Assembly: GCF_024055715.1 (NCBI RefSeq) | Contig: NZ_JAMXMV010000001.1 | Location: 744,001 to 808,000 of the forward strand | Direction of reading: 5' to 3' | DNA from: Actinoallomurus soli | GTDB taxonomy: Bacteria; Actinomycetota; Actinomycetes; Streptosporangiales; Streptosporangiaceae | Length of the DNA stretch: 64,000 bases | Shown here: positions 41,066 to 50,265 of the stretch, one piece after another | How positions within the stretch are numbered: position 1 is the first letter of the stretch | How the letters are laid out: each line of letters begins with the position of its first letter | Made by a program: the position numbers and the translations under genes | Notes under the pieces: generated by a model | The model's database searches: none | What the model was told of the DNA's origin: nothing | The model's input: only the letters and a program-made list of their open reading frames with translations

Positions 41066-42098
41066 AGCCCCCGCGAAGGCCTCCGCCGTGCGACCGCGCG
41101 TCGAGGCTCCCCGCCCGCTGACCCGGTTCGTCCGCTGGGACGTCATCGTCACCGCCCTGCTCATCGTCGTGTTCCTCGGCGGCGCGTTCGGCACCTCGGA
41201 CTTCGCCACGAGCGACAACCTGTCCTTCGCGCTGGACGACCTGAGCGAGATCGCGCTGATCGCGCTGCCGATGACCCTGCTGGTCGTGGCCGCCGAGGTG
41301 GACCTGTCCGTCGCGTCGATCCTCGGCCTGTGCAGCGCGCTGTTCGGCGCGCTCTGGGACGCCGGCTGGGCGATCCAGATGATCATCCCGTTCATCCTGG
41401 TCGTCGGCGTCGTCGCCGGGCTGATCAACGGGCTGCTCGTCACCCGGCTCGGCCTGCCCTCGCTGGCCGTCACGATCGGCACCATGACCCTCTACCGAGG
41501 GCTGGCCTACGTCGTGCTGGGCACCAAGGCGGTCGCGGAGTTCCCGCAGAACTACGCCGACCTGGCCACCAAGACGGTGCCCGGCACCCCGATCCCGTAC
41601 CCCTTCGCGCTGTTCATCCTGCTCGCCATCGTGACCGCGATCGTCCTGCACGCCACCGGGCTGGGCCGTTCGCTGTTCGCGATCGGCGCCCAGGAGGAGG
41701 CCGCGTTCTTCGCCGGGATCCGGGTCAAGCGCATCAAGCTGCTGCTGTTCGTGGTCTCCGGGCTCGTGTCCGCCTTCGCCGGCGCGGTCTACACGCTCCG
41801 GTACGGCAGCGCCCGTGCCGACAACGGCCTCGGCCTGGAGCTCGCCGTCATCGCGTCGGTGCTGCTCGGCGGCGTCGACTTCGACGGCGGCAAGGGCACG
41901 CTCGGCGGCGTGATCGCCGGCGTGCTGCTCATCGGCCTGCTCCGCAACCTGCTCATGCTCCGTGACGTCGCGACCGAGATCCAGTCGATCGTCACCGGCC
42001 TCCTCCTCATCGTCTCCGTGCTCACGCCGCGGATCGCGGCCCTGGTGCGGCAGGCGCGACGACATCCCCGCGGCGCCACCCCGTCCGCCTCGTCCTGA
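41055..42098 (+). CDS. rhaQ: Rhamnose ABC transporter permease 2
   Basis: A 347-residue CUT2 permease. ATG 41055 has GAGGA nine bases upstream; ATG 41046 would leave no spacing. Motifs: 'VVAAEVDLSVASILGLCSAL' near 75-94, LPSLAVTIGTMTLYRG near 135, 'GRSLFAIGAQEEAAFFAGI' near 204. It overlaps permease 1 by 11 bases. Two different permeases with one tandem ATPase is the layout of the rhizobial rhamnose transporter RhaSTPQ. Confidence 0.92.
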   Translation: MAPEAPAKASAVRPRVEAPRPLTRFVRWDVIVTALLIVVFLGGAFGTSDFATSDNLSFALDDLSEIALIALPMTLLVVAAEVDLSVASILGLCSALFGALWDAGWAIQMIIPFILVVGVVAGLINGLLVTRLGLPSLAVTIGTMTLYRGLAYVVLGTKAVAEFPQNYADLATKTVPGTPIPYPFALFILLAIVTAIVLHATGLGRSLFAIGAQEEAAFFAGIRVKRIKLLLFVVSGLVSAFAGAVYTLRYGSARADNGLGLELAVIASVLLGGVDFDGGKGTLGGVIAGVLLIGLLRNLLMLRDVATEIQSIVTGLLLIVSVLTPRIAALVRQARRHPRGATPSASS

Positions 42099-42162
42099 AG
42101 CCCCCGCGGCACCCCCGTACTCCTCTCTCACCCCCAGCGAACGACGAAAAGGAAACACCCCC

Positions 42163-43236
42163 ATGACCAAGCGCCCCCTGGCGGCCGTGGCCCTCGCCGC
42201 CGCCCTCGCCGTCGGCGCCGCCGCGTGCGGCGGGACGACGAAGAACTCCACGTCCGGCGACGACGCGAAGGGCGCCGCGACCAGCGGCGCCAAGGCGAAC
42301 CCGAACGCGCCCCTCAAGAAGGGCCTCAAGCTGGCCTTCCTGCCCAAGCAGGTCAACAACCCGTACGAGACGATCGTCGACAACGCGGGCATCGACGGGG
42401 CCAAGGAGTTCGGCGGCACCGCCAAGGAGGTGGGCCCGTCCGACGCGTCCGCGTCCTCGCAGATCTCCTACATCAACACGCTGATCCAGCAGCGGATGGA
42501 CGCGATCCTCGTCGCGGCCAACGACCCGAACGCCGTCTGCGGCCCGCTCAAGCAGGCCATGTCCCGCAAGATCAAGGTCGTCGCGTACGACTCGGACGCT
42601 TCCAAGGACTGCCGCGACGTCTTCATCAACCAGGCCAGCTCCGAGGAGATCGGCCGCAGCGAGATCAAGGTCATGTCCGACCTGATCGGCGGTAAGGGCA
42701 AGATCGCGATCCTGTCGGCGACCGCGAACGCCACGAACCAGAACACCTGGATCGACTTCATGAAGGACGAGCTGAAGAAGCCGGAGTACTCCGGCATCCA
42801 GCTCGTCAAGGTCGCCTACGGTGACGACGACGACCAGAAGTCCTTCCAGCAGACGCAGGGTCTGCTGCAGGCGTACCCGGACCTGAAGGGCATCATCGCC
42901 CCGACCACGGTCGGCATCGCCGCCGCCGCCCGCTACATCGACGGCTCGAAGTACAAGGGCAAGGTCGCGGTCTCCGGCCTCGGCACGCCGAACCAGATGC
43001 GCAAGTTCGTCAAGGACGGCACGGTCGCCAAGTTCGAGCTGTGGGACCCGAAGAACCTCGGCTACCTCGCCTCGTACGCCGCCGCCGCCCTGGCCTCCGG
43101 CCAGATCACCGGCGCGCAGGGGGAGACCTTCAAGGCCGGCAAGCTCGGCGAGCGCACGATCGGCAAGGACGGCGAGGTCATCCTCGGCCCGCCGACCGTC
43201 TTCGACAAGTCCAACATCGACAACTACAACTTCTAG
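42163..43236 (+). CDS. rhaS: Rhamnose ABC transporter substrate-binding lipoprotein
   Basis: A 357-residue periplasmic-binding-type lipoprotein. Signal peptide with lipobox ending AVGAAAC, giving an acylated Cys at residue 23, then a Ser/Gly/Ala linker. Type 1 (RbsB-like) fold from 50: LKLAFLPKQVNNPY, 'AILVAANDPNAVCGPLKQAM', GKIAILSATANATNQ, 'GIIAPTTVGIAAAARYI'. It captures L-rhamnose outside the membrane. A strong hairpin follows the gene, which could raise its mRNA level relative to the genes downstream. Confidence 0.93.
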   Translation: MTKRPLAAVALAAALAVGAAACGGTTKNSTSGDDAKGAATSGAKANPNAPLKKGLKLAFLPKQVNNPYETIVDNAGIDGAKEFGGTAKEVGPSDASASSQISYINTLIQQRMDAILVAANDPNAVCGPLKQAMSRKIKVVAYDSDASKDCRDVFINQASSEEIGRSEIKVMSDLIGGKGKIAILSATANATNQNTWIDFMKDELKKPEYSGIQLVKVAYGDDDDQKSFQQTQGLLQAYPDLKGIIAPTTVGIAAAARYIDGSKYKGKVAVSGLGTPNQMRKFVKDGTVAKFELWDPKNLGYLASYAAAALASGQITGAQGETFKAGKLGERTIGKDGEVILGPPTVFDKSNIDNYNF

Positions 43237-43245
43237 GCGATCGGT

Positions 43246-43272
43246 GGCGGGGCCGCCGACCGCGGCCCCGCC
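43246..43272 (+). terminator. Hairpin between rhaS and rhaM
   Basis: GGCGGGGCCGC (43246-43256) pairs perfectly with GCGGCCCCGCC (43262-43272) around a five-base loop. It lies in the 57-bp gap after the binding-protein gene, where attenuation or 3'-end protection is common. Confidence 0.7.
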
Positions 43273-43293
43273 CCCTCGCGGGAGGAGCCCCTC

Positions 43294-43611
43294 GTGCAGC
43301 GCGTCTGCTTCCTGCTGAAGGTGCGGCAGGACCGGCTGGAGGAGTACCGCGAACGGCACCAGGCGGTGTGGCCGGACATGCTGACCGCCCTGCGCGCGGC
43401 CGGCTGGCGCAACTACAGCATCTTCTCGCGCGACGACGGCCTGCTCGTCGGTTACCTGGAGACCGACGACTTCGACGCGGCGCGCGCGGCCATGGAGAAC
43501 ACCGAGGTGAACGCCCGCTGGCAGGCGGAGATGGCGCCGTTCTTCGAAGGCCTCGACGGGCGCCCCGACGAGGGCATGGTGCCGCTCGCCGAAGTCTTCC
43601 ATCTCGACTGA
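43294..43611 (+). CDS. rhaM: L-rhamnose mutarotase
   Basis: A 105-residue RhaM from GTG 43294, after GGGAGGAG. Typical motifs: [18 protein letters not shown] (active-site Tyr and His of the YRERH segment), [20 protein letters not shown] and [14 protein letters not shown] near 72. It interconverts alpha- and beta-L-rhamnopyranose so that RhaI gets its preferred anomer. Twenty bases before rhaI. Confidence 0.95.
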   Translation: MQRVCFLLKVRQDRLEEYRERHQAVWPDMLTALRAAGWRNYSIFSRDDGLLVGYLETDDFDAARAAMENTEVNARWQAEMAPFFEGLDGRPDEGMVPLAEVFHLD

Positions 43612-43630
43612 CGATCGGGGATCACGAACA

Positions 43631-44794
43631 ATGACAACCGACAGGGCCCAGGTCAAGGCGGCACTGCGCAGGCAGCGCATCGAGACGCCGTCGTGGGCGT
43701 ACGGCAACTCGGGCACGCGCTTCAAGGTCTTCGCCCAGCAGGGCGTGCCGCGCACGCCGCAGGAGAAGATCGACGACGCCGCGCAGGTGCACCGCTACAC
43801 GGGCGTCGCGCCGACCGTCGCGGTGCACATCCCCTGGGACAAGGTGGACGACTACGCGGCGCTGGCCGAGCACGCCCGCGAGCGCGGCGTCACGATCGGC
43901 GCGGTCAACTCGAACGTCTTCCAGGACGACGACTACATGCTCGGCAGCGTCACCAACCCGGACCCGAAGGTACGGGCGAAGGCGCTGAAGCACCTGCTCG
44001 AGTGCGTCGACATCATGGACGCGACCGGCTCGCGGGACCTGAAGCTGTGGTTCTCCGACGGCACGAACTACCCCGGCCAGGACGACATCCGCGCCCGGCA
44101 GGACCGCCTCGCCGAGGCCCTGGCCGCGGTGTACGAGCGGCTCGGCGAGAACCAGCGGTTCCTGCTGGAGTACAAGCTGTTCGAGCCGGCGTTCTACACG
44201 ACCGACCTGCCGGACTGGGGCACGTCGTACGCGCACTGCCTCAAGCTCGGCCCGAAGGCCCAGGTCGTCGTCGACACCGGGCACCACGCGCCGGGCACGA
44301 ACATCGAGTTCATCGTGGCGTTCCTGCTGCGCGAGGGGAAGCTCGGCGGCTTCGACTTCAACTCCCGCTTCTACGCCGACGACGACCTGATGGTGGGCGC
44401 CGCCGACCCGTTCCAGCTGTTCCGGATCATGCACGAGGTGATCCAGGGCGGCGGGTACACCGACGACGTCGCGTTCATGCTCGACCAGTGCCACAACATC
44501 GAGCCGAAGATCCCCGGTCAGATCCGCTCGGTGATGAACGTGCAGGAGGCCACGGCCAAGGCGCTGCTGGTCGACGTCGAGGCGCTCCGCGAGGCGCAGC
44601 AGAACCGCGACGTGCTCGGCGCGAACGCCGTGTTCATGGACGCGTACAACACAGACGTCCGCCCGCTGCTCGCGGAACTGCGCGAGGAGATGGGCCTGGA
44701 CCCGGACCCGATGGCGGCCTACGCCCGGTCCGGCTACTTCGAGAAGATCCGCGACGAACGCAAGGACGGCCAGGCGGCCGGTTGGGGGGCTTGA
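43631..44794 (+). CDS. rhaI: L-rhamnose isomerase (RhaI type)
   Basis: A 387-residue xylose-isomerase-like TIM barrel of the RhaI group (Pseudomonas stutzeri type) rather than E. coli RhaA. Seen: '[20 protein letters not shown]' near 20, [17 protein letters not shown] near 137, [10 protein letters not shown] near 180 (metal-binding Glu), [11 protein letters not shown] near 213, [17 protein letters not shown] near 240 and [12 protein letters not shown] near 286. It converts L-rhamnose to L-rhamnulose with divalent metal. One base before the TTG of rhaEW. Confidence 0.95.
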   Translation: MTTDRAQVKAALRRQRIETPSWAYGNSGTRFKVFAQQGVPRTPQEKIDDAAQVHRYTGVAPTVAVHIPWDKVDDYAALAEHARERGVTIGAVNSNVFQDDDYMLGSVTNPDPKVRAKALKHLLECVDIMDATGSRDLKLWFSDGTNYPGQDDIRARQDRLAEALAAVYERLGENQRFLLEYKLFEPAFYTTDLPDWGTSYAHCLKLGPKAQVVVDTGHHAPGTNIEFIVAFLLREGKLGGFDFNSRFYADDDLMVGAADPFQLFRIMHEVIQGGGYTDDVAFMLDQCHNIEPKIPGQIRSVMNVQEATAKALLVDVEALREAQQNRDVLGANAVFMDAYNTDVRPLLAELREEMGLDPDPMAAYARSGYFEKIRDERKDGQAAGWGA

Positions 44795-44795
44795 G

Positions 44796-46835
44796 TTGAG
44801 CATCGTCGACGACCTGCTGAAACGCTGCCACGAGCTGGGTTCCGACCCGCGCAACACGAACTACGCGGGCGGCAACGCCTCGGCGAAGGGCGTACAGCCG
44901 GACCCGGTGACCGGCGGTGACGTCGAGCTGATGTGGGTGAAGGGTTCGGGCGGCGACCTGGGCACGCTGAAGGAGTCGGGCCTGGCGGTGCTGCGCCTGG
45001 ACCGGCTGCGCGCCCTCGTGAACGTCTACCCGGGCGTCGAACGCGAGGACGAGATGGTCGCCGCGTTCGACTTCTGCCTGCACGGCAAGGGCGGCGCGGC
45101 ACCGTCGATCGACACGGCCATGCACGGCTTGGTCGACGCCGCGCACGTCGACCACCTGCACCCGGACTCCGGCATCGCGATCGCGACCTCCGCCGACGGC
45201 GAGGAGCTGACCCGCCGCATCTTCGGCGACCGCGTCGTGTGGGTGCCGTGGCGGCGGCCCGGCTTCCAGCTCGGCCTCGACATCGCGGCGATCAAGAAGG
45301 ACAACCCGCAGGCCATCGGCTGCGTCCTGGGCGGCCACGGCGTCACCGCGTGGGGCGACACCAGCGAGGAGTGCCAGGCCAACTCCCTCGACATCATCCG
45401 CACCGCCGAGGCGTACATCGCCGAGCACGGCCGTCCCGACCCGTTCGGCGCGGTCGTCCACGAGACGCTGCCGGAGGCCGAGCGGCGCGAGCGCGCCGCC
45501 GCGCTGTTCCCGCTGATCCGCGGGCTGGCCTCGACGGACCGGCCGCAGGTCGGGCACTACACCGACTCGCCGGAGGTCCTGGACTTCGTGGCGCGGGCCG
45601 AGCACCCGCGGCTCGCCGCGCTCGGCACCTCCTGCCCGGACCACTTCCTGCGCACGAAGGTCCGGCCGCTCGTCCTCGACCTGCCGCCGACCGCCTCCCT
45701 CGATGACGTCAAGGCCCGCCTGCGCGAGCTGCACGAGGCGTACCGGGAGGAGTACCGCGCCTACTACGAGCGGTACGCCACCGAGGACTCCCCGGCGATG
45801 CGCGGCGCGGACCCGGCGATCGTGCTGGTCCCCGGCGTCGGCATGTTCAGCTTCGGCAAGGACAAGCAGACCGCCCGCGTCGCCGGCGAGTTCTACGTCA
45901 ACGCGATCAACGTGATGCGCGGCGCCGAGGCGCTGTCGACCTACGCGCCGATCGCCGAGTCGGAGAAGTTCCGCATCGAGTACTGGGAGCTGGAGGAGGC
46001 CAAGCTGCGGCGCATGCCGAAGCCGAAGCCCCTCGCCACCCGCGTCGCGTTCGTGACCGGCGGCGGCTCCGGCATCGGCGCGGCCACCGCGCGCCGGCTG
46101 GCCGCCGAGGGCGCGTGCGTCGTCGTCGCCGACCGCGACGCCGCCGCCGCCGAGAAGGTCGCCGCGGAGCTGGGCGCGTCGGCGCTGCGCGCGACAGACG
46201 TCGCGATCGCCGTGGCCGCGGACGTCACCGACGAGGCGGCGATCGCCGCCGCGCTGCGCGAGGCCGTGCTGGCCTTCGGCGGCGTCGACCTGGTCGTCAA
46301 CAACGCCGGGCTGTCGCTGTCCAAGCCGCTGCTGGAGACGACGGTCGCGGACTGGGACCTGCAGCACGACGTCATGGCGCGCGGCTCGTTCCTCGTCTCG
46401 CGCGAGGCCGCCCGCATCATGATCGAGCAGGCCATGGGCGGCGACGTCGTCTACGTCGCCTCGAAGAACGCCATCTTCGCCGGGCCGAACAACATCGCCT
46501 ACAGCGCGGCAAAGGCCGACCAGGCGCACCAGGTGCGCCTGCTGGCCGCCGAGCTAGGCGAGCACGGCATCCGCGTCAACGGGATCAACCCGGATGGCGT
46601 GGTGCGCGGCTCGGGCATCTTCGCCGGCGGCTGGGGCGCCAAGCGCGCCGCCGTCTACGGGGTGCCGGAGGAGAAGCTCGGCGAGTACTACGCCCAGCGG
46701 ACCCTGCTCAAGCGCGAGGTGCTGCCGGAGCACGTCGCGAACGCGGTCTTCGCCCTCACCGGCGGGGACCTGACCCACACCACCGGGCTGCACGTGCCGG
46801 TGGACGCGGGGGTGGCCGCGGCCTTCCTCCGCTGA
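44796..46835 (+). CDS. rhaEW: Bifunctional L-rhamnulose-1-phosphate aldolase/L-lactaldehyde dehydrogenase
   Basis: A 679-residue fusion starting at TTG 44796, one base after rhaI. Residues 1-400: class II aldolase/adducin domain, with zinc ligands in HVDHLHPDS near 110 and GGHGVTAWGDTS near 177. Residues 410-679: short-chain dehydrogenase with VTGGGSGIGAATARRLA, NNAGLS and the YSAAK catalytic pair near 570. The family (RhaEW) cleaves L-rhamnulose-1-phosphate to DHAP and L-lactaldehyde and oxidises the latter to L-lactate, which here feeds LutABC. A 13-bp-stem terminator follows directly. Confidence 0.94.
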   Translation: MSIVDDLLKRCHELGSDPRNTNYAGGNASAKGVQPDPVTGGDVELMWVKGSGGDLGTLKESGLAVLRLDRLRALVNVYPGVEREDEMVAAFDFCLHGKGGAAPSIDTAMHGLVDAAHVDHLHPDSGIAIATSADGEELTRRIFGDRVVWVPWRRPGFQLGLDIAAIKKDNPQAIGCVLGGHGVTAWGDTSEECQANSLDIIRTAEAYIAEHGRPDPFGAVVHETLPEAERRERAAALFPLIRGLASTDRPQVGHYTDSPEVLDFVARAEHPRLAALGTSCPDHFLRTKVRPLVLDLPPTASLDDVKARLRELHEAYREEYRAYYERYATEDSPAMRGADPAIVLVPGVGMFSFGKDKQTARVAGEFYVNAINVMRGAEALSTYAPIAESEKFRIEYWELEEAKLRRMPKPKPLATRVAFVTGGGSGIGAATARRLAAEGACVVVADRDAAAAEKVAAELGASALRATDVAIAVAADVTDEAAIAAALREAVLAFGGVDLVVNNAGLSLSKPLLETTVADWDLQHDVMARGSFLVSREAARIMIEQAMGGDVVYVASKNAIFAGPNNIAYSAAKADQAHQVRLLAAELGEHGIRVNGINPDGVVRGSGIFAGGWGAKRAAVYGVPEEKLGEYYAQRTLLKREVLPEHVANAVFALTGGDLTHTTGLHVPVDAGVAAAFLR

Positions 46836-46843
46836 CCCGCCCA

Positions 46844-46877
46844 GTGCGGGGCGGCCCCGCCACCGGCCGCCCCGCAC
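46844..46877 (+). terminator. Terminator of the transporter-rhaMI-rhaEW operon
   Basis: GTGCGGGGCGGCC (46844-46856) pairs perfectly with GGCCGCCCCGCAC (46865-46877) around an eight-base loop, nine bases after the rhaEW stop. A 13-bp GC stem is the strongest hairpin in the window. Confidence 0.85.
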
Positions 46878-46892
46878 GGCATCCGTCCTCCC

Positions 46893-47070
46893 GCCCGCTC
46901 CTCCGCCGTTCCGCCCCGCCGCTCCCTGAGCCTCGCCCGCCTCCCCGCCCGCTCCTCCGCCGTTCCGCCCCGCCGCTCCCTGAGCCTCGCCCGCCTCCCC
47001 GCCCGCTCCTCCGCCGTTCCGCCCCGCCGCTTCCTGAGCCTCGCCCGCCTCTCCGCCCGCCGCCCGAGCC
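46893..47070. repeat. 54-bp tandem repeat, three copies plus a degenerate fourth
   Basis: Units begin GCCCGCTCCTCCGCCGTTCC at 46893, 46947 and 47001, with a diverged partial copy from 47055. Copies 1 and 2 are identical or nearly so; copy 3 has T for C at a few sites. The strand is strongly pyrimidine-rich. The period is 18 codons, and on the minus strand a frame reads GGTAEERAGRRARLRERR per unit, but no credible gene uses it. The rest of the 434-bp gap (47071-47269) is a pyrimidine-rich leader before the first rhamnosidase; GAAGGGAAG gives its ribosome binding site and I see no clear promoter. Confidence 0.9.
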
Positions 47071-47269
47071 TCGCCGCGATCCTCCGCTCACCTGACCTTC
47101 GCCCCCCTCCGTCCCGCACCGACTCCTACCGCTGCCCGCCGCCGCACGCCGCCCTCTCTCCTCGCGTGCCGCCTTCGTCGTCCAACGAGCCGCCGACCCG
47201 CACCCGCCTCCGCCTACGCCCCGTGCGGATTCATGTCCGCTCCAGCCCCGTTCCCCGAAGGGAAGCTCG

Positions 47270-50098
47270 ATGAGGAGATCCTCCACGCTCGTCGCGGCAG
47301 CCGTTGCCGCGCTGGGACTCTCCGTGTCCGGTCTGGCCACTGCCGCCACGGCCGCCGCGGCCGGCGCGCACGGCTCCGTCAGGGTCGTCGGCCTCAGCAC
47401 CGACCACCGGGTCGACCCGCTCGGCGTCGACGACACCGCACCCCTGCTCGGCTGGAAGCTCGACACCCGTGGAGCGGAGCCCGCGCAGCAGCAGGCGTAC
47501 GAGATCCGCGTGGCCCACAGCGCCGACGCGCTGCGCCACGGCCACGCCGACGTCTGGGACTCCGGCCGGGTCCGCTCCACCACGTCGAGCGACATCGCCT
47601 ACACCGGACGGCCGCTCACCTCACGGGAGTCGCTGGTCTGGCAGGTTCGCGTGTGGGACGAGCAGGGCCGGCCCTCCGAGTGGAGCGCGCCCGCCGCCTG
47701 GGAGATGGGCCTGCTCAAGCAGGCGGACTGGTCGGCCCGCTGGATCGAGAACCCCTCCTACCAGTACACCCGGCCCGACGGATCGGTCACCCCGCTCCCG
47801 GTCTTCGGCAAGGCCTTCACCGTGCACGGCCGGGTGGCCAAGGCACGCCTGTACATGACCGGTCTGGGCATGTACGCCACCACGGTCAACGGCCGCCCGG
47901 TCAGTGACGCCGTCCTGGAACCAGGGGAGACCGGCTACGCGGCCGAGGTCGACTACCGCACCTACGATCTGACCGGTCACCTGAAGCAGGGGACCAACGT
48001 CCTCGGCATTGAGACCGGCAGCGGCCCTTACCAGCGCGTCAAGACCCCGGGGCACTACTTCTTCGGCGGCACCCTGGAGCAGTACACGGTCTTCGGCACG
48101 CCGAAGGCCATCGCGCAGTTGGAGATCACCTACACGGACGGCCGCCGGGAGACGCTGTCCTCCGACTCCTCCTGGCGCACGGCCCTCGGGCCCACCACCT
48201 TCTCGTCCTGGTGGAGCGGCGAGGAGTACGACGCCCGCCGCTCGGCCACCGCCCCCACGACGGCGGCCGGCCTCAGCGGTTCCGGCTGGCAGAGCGCCGC
48301 CCTCGCCAAGCTGGACTCCACCACCACCCCGCGCGACACCACACCGCTGCGCGCCGACCCACGCCCGCCGGTGACCGTGACCGATACGATCCGCCCGAAG
48401 TCGATCACCCCGCGCGGCAAGGGCTCGTACATACTGGACTTCGGTGCCAACCGCTCGGGCTGGCCGTCCCTGCGGGTCTCCGGGACCGCCGGTACCACCA
48501 TCACGATGATCCCGGCCGAGCAGCTCAACGCGGACGGCACACTGAACATCGCGTCGACCGGCGCGACCGCCACGGACCAGATCGCCTATCGGTACACCCT
48601 CGCCGGCAAGGGCGTCGAGACCTGGCACCCGCAGTTCACCTACAGCGGCTTCCGCTACCTCCAAGTCGACGGTCTGCCCGCCGCGCCCACCCCCGACACG
48701 GTCACTCTGAAGGTCGTCCACGCCGACAACCCGCAGGCGAGCACCTTCGGCTCGTCGAACCAGGTGATCAACCAGATCCACACCATGGTGCTGCGGTCGA
48801 TCCAGAGCAACATGATGTCGGTGCTGACCGACTGCCCCGATCGCGAGAAGGGCCCCTACACCGGCGACAACCTCCAGAACCTCGACGCGCTGCTCACCGA
48901 CTACGACCTGTCCGCCTACGAGCCGCAGCTCGTGCGCAACATGGCGACGGCACAGCGTCAGCCCGGTGACGAGTACCCCGGGCTCATCGCCAACATCGCC
49001 CCCGAGTACCACCGCGTCCGCCCGGTGAAACTCCAGTGGCCGCAGGGCACCATCGAGTTCCTGGACGAGGTCAACTGGGGCGGCGCGGTCATTCGCATCC
49101 CGTGGAGGCTGTACGAGACCTACGGCGACACCCGGACCATGGCGCAGTACTACGACACCATGGTCAAGTGGCTGGACTATGAGGCCGCGAACAAGGCCGC
49201 CAACAACGGGGACTTCCCCGGCCTGGGAGACTGGTCCGCCAAGGACAACACCACGCCGATGCAGTTGGCGATCCTCGCGGGTTACCACACCGCGCTCGAC
49301 GACATGTCGAAGATCGCCGGCGTTCTGCACAAACCCGCCGACCAGGCCAAGTACCACGCGTTGGCCCTGCAGACAGCGGCCGAGTTCAACACCCGGTTCC
49401 GCCACGAGGACGCCGATGGTGTCTACTATGGCAGCGACAGCGAGGCATCCGACGCGATGGCACTCGACGCCGGCCTGGTTCCCGCAGCCGACCAGTCGAA
49501 GGTCGTCGACCGCCTCGTCGCCGCCGTGCACCGGGCGGGCGATCACATCACCACGGGATCGGTCGGCCTCGGCCCGCTCTTCCGCGCACTCCAGGCAGGC
49601 GGCCGGGACGACGTCATCTACGACATGGTCGTCAACCCCACCTCGCCGGGCTACGGCTACCTCGCCGCCAGCGGCCACACCACCCTGTCCGAGGCTCTGG
49701 ACGGCAGCGGCTCGCAGAACCACCACTTCCTCGGGCAGGTCGACGCCTGGTTCGTCAGCGGCCTCGCGGGCATCCGCCAGGCGCCCGGATCCGTCGGCTA
49801 CACCCGGGTCGACATCGCTCCGGCCATCGTCGGCGACCTGACCCACGCCGAAGGCGGCTACACCACACCGCAGGGCACCGTCACCAGTGCCTGGAAGAAG
49901 CAGGGCGACGGCCGCCTGGTACTGGAGGTCACCGTCCCCAGTGGTACGACGGCCTCCGTCCATGTCCCCGCGACCACCAAGGACCGCGTCCAGGCGATCG
50001 GCCACGGCGGCGCCGGCCCGGCGCTCAAGAGCCGCACCACGACCGCCGCGACCTATGAGATCGGCGCCGGCAGCTACACCTTCCAGGTGAACGGCTGA
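47270..50098 (+). CDS. Secreted GH78 alpha-L-rhamnosidase 1
   Basis: A 942-residue exported GH78 enzyme. Signal peptide 1-31; N-terminal beta domains (Fn3-like with WQVRVWDEQGRPSEWS near 124, then 'YMTGLGMYATTVNGRPVSDA' carbohydrate-binding-like); catalytic (alpha/alpha)6 barrel about 480-850; C-terminal beta sandwich. The general-acid motif reads TDCPDREKGPYTGD with E526, lacking the Leu-Gly-Trp seen in its paralogues. The presumed base is E808 in TTLSEALDG. It removes terminal alpha-L-rhamnose from glycans or glycosides. A hairpin follows the stop. Confidence 0.92.
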   Translation: MRRSSTLVAAAVAALGLSVSGLATAATAAAAGAHGSVRVVGLSTDHRVDPLGVDDTAPLLGWKLDTRGAEPAQQQAYEIRVAHSADALRHGHADVWDSGRVRSTTSSDIAYTGRPLTSRESLVWQVRVWDEQGRPSEWSAPAAWEMGLLKQADWSARWIENPSYQYTRPDGSVTPLPVFGKAFTVHGRVAKARLYMTGLGMYATTVNGRPVSDAVLEPGETGYAAEVDYRTYDLTGHLKQGTNVLGIETGSGPYQRVKTPGHYFFGGTLEQYTVFGTPKAIAQLEITYTDGRRETLSSDSSWRTALGPTTFSSWWSGEEYDARRSATAPTTAAGLSGSGWQSAALAKLDSTTTPRDTTPLRADPRPPVTVTDTIRPKSITPRGKGSYILDFGANRSGWPSLRVSGTAGTTITMIPAEQLNADGTLNIASTGATATDQIAYRYTLAGKGVETWHPQFTYSGFRYLQVDGLPAAPTPDTVTLKVVHADNPQASTFGSSNQVINQIHTMVLRSIQSNMMSVLTDCPDREKGPYTGDNLQNLDALLTDYDLSAYEPQLVRNMATAQRQPGDEYPGLIANIAPEYHRVRPVKLQWPQGTIEFLDEVNWGGAVIRIPWRLYETYGDTRTMAQYYDTMVKWLDYEAANKAANNGDFPGLGDWSAKDNTTPMQLAILAGYHTALDDMSKIAGVLHKPADQAKYHALALQTAAEFNTRFRHEDADGVYYGSDSEASDAMALDAGLVPAADQSKVVDRLVAAVHRAGDHITTGSVGLGPLFRALQAGGRDDVIYDMVVNPTSPGYGYLAASGHTTLSEALDGSGSQNHHFLGQVDAWFVSGLAGIRQAPGSVGYTRVDIAPAIVGDLTHAEGGYTTPQGTVTSAWKKQGDGRLVLEVTVPSGTTASVHVPATTKDRVQAIGHGGAGPALKSRTTTAATYEIGAGSYTFQVNG

Positions 50099-50126
50099 GC
50101 CCCGGCTTCTGACGTACCAGGGGTAC

Positions 50127-50162
50127 GGGGCGGGCTGCCGCTCATCCGCGAAGCCCCGCCCC
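50127..50162 (+). terminator. Hairpin after rhamnosidase 1
   Basis: GGGGCGGGCT (50127-50136) pairs with AGCCCCGCCCC (50152-50162) with one bulged base and a 15-base loop. Confidence 0.55.
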
Positions 50163-50218
50163 CTACCCGCATCCGGCGCCGTCCTGTGACCGTGCCGCCA
50201 CGCGCCGCTCGCCGGCCA

Positions 50219-50265
50219 CATCGGGGTTGTTCATTCCGCTGCATCCAGAAAGGGAGCCCGAACGG
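50219..50265 (+). repeat. Leader shared by rhamnosidase genes 2 and 3
   Basis: The 47 bases before the start of rhamnosidase 2 align with the 46 bases before rhamnosidase 3 (52934-52979): both start CATCGGGG, continue TGT(T/C)CAT and CCAGAA(A/G)GGGA, and end CCCGA just before ATGCGA. The match ends at the signal-peptide codons. Confidence 0.6.

Noticed and set aside
46893-47070. 54-bp repeats as a CRISPR array
   Set aside because: Units are contiguous with no unique spacers and there are no cas genes.
46756-47595. Minus-strand frame spanning the 54-bp repeats with an 18-residue repeat
   Set aside because: It overlaps the ends of rhaEW and rhamnosidase 1, and no ribosome binding site or homologous domain is visible. 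I treat the repeat as noncoding.
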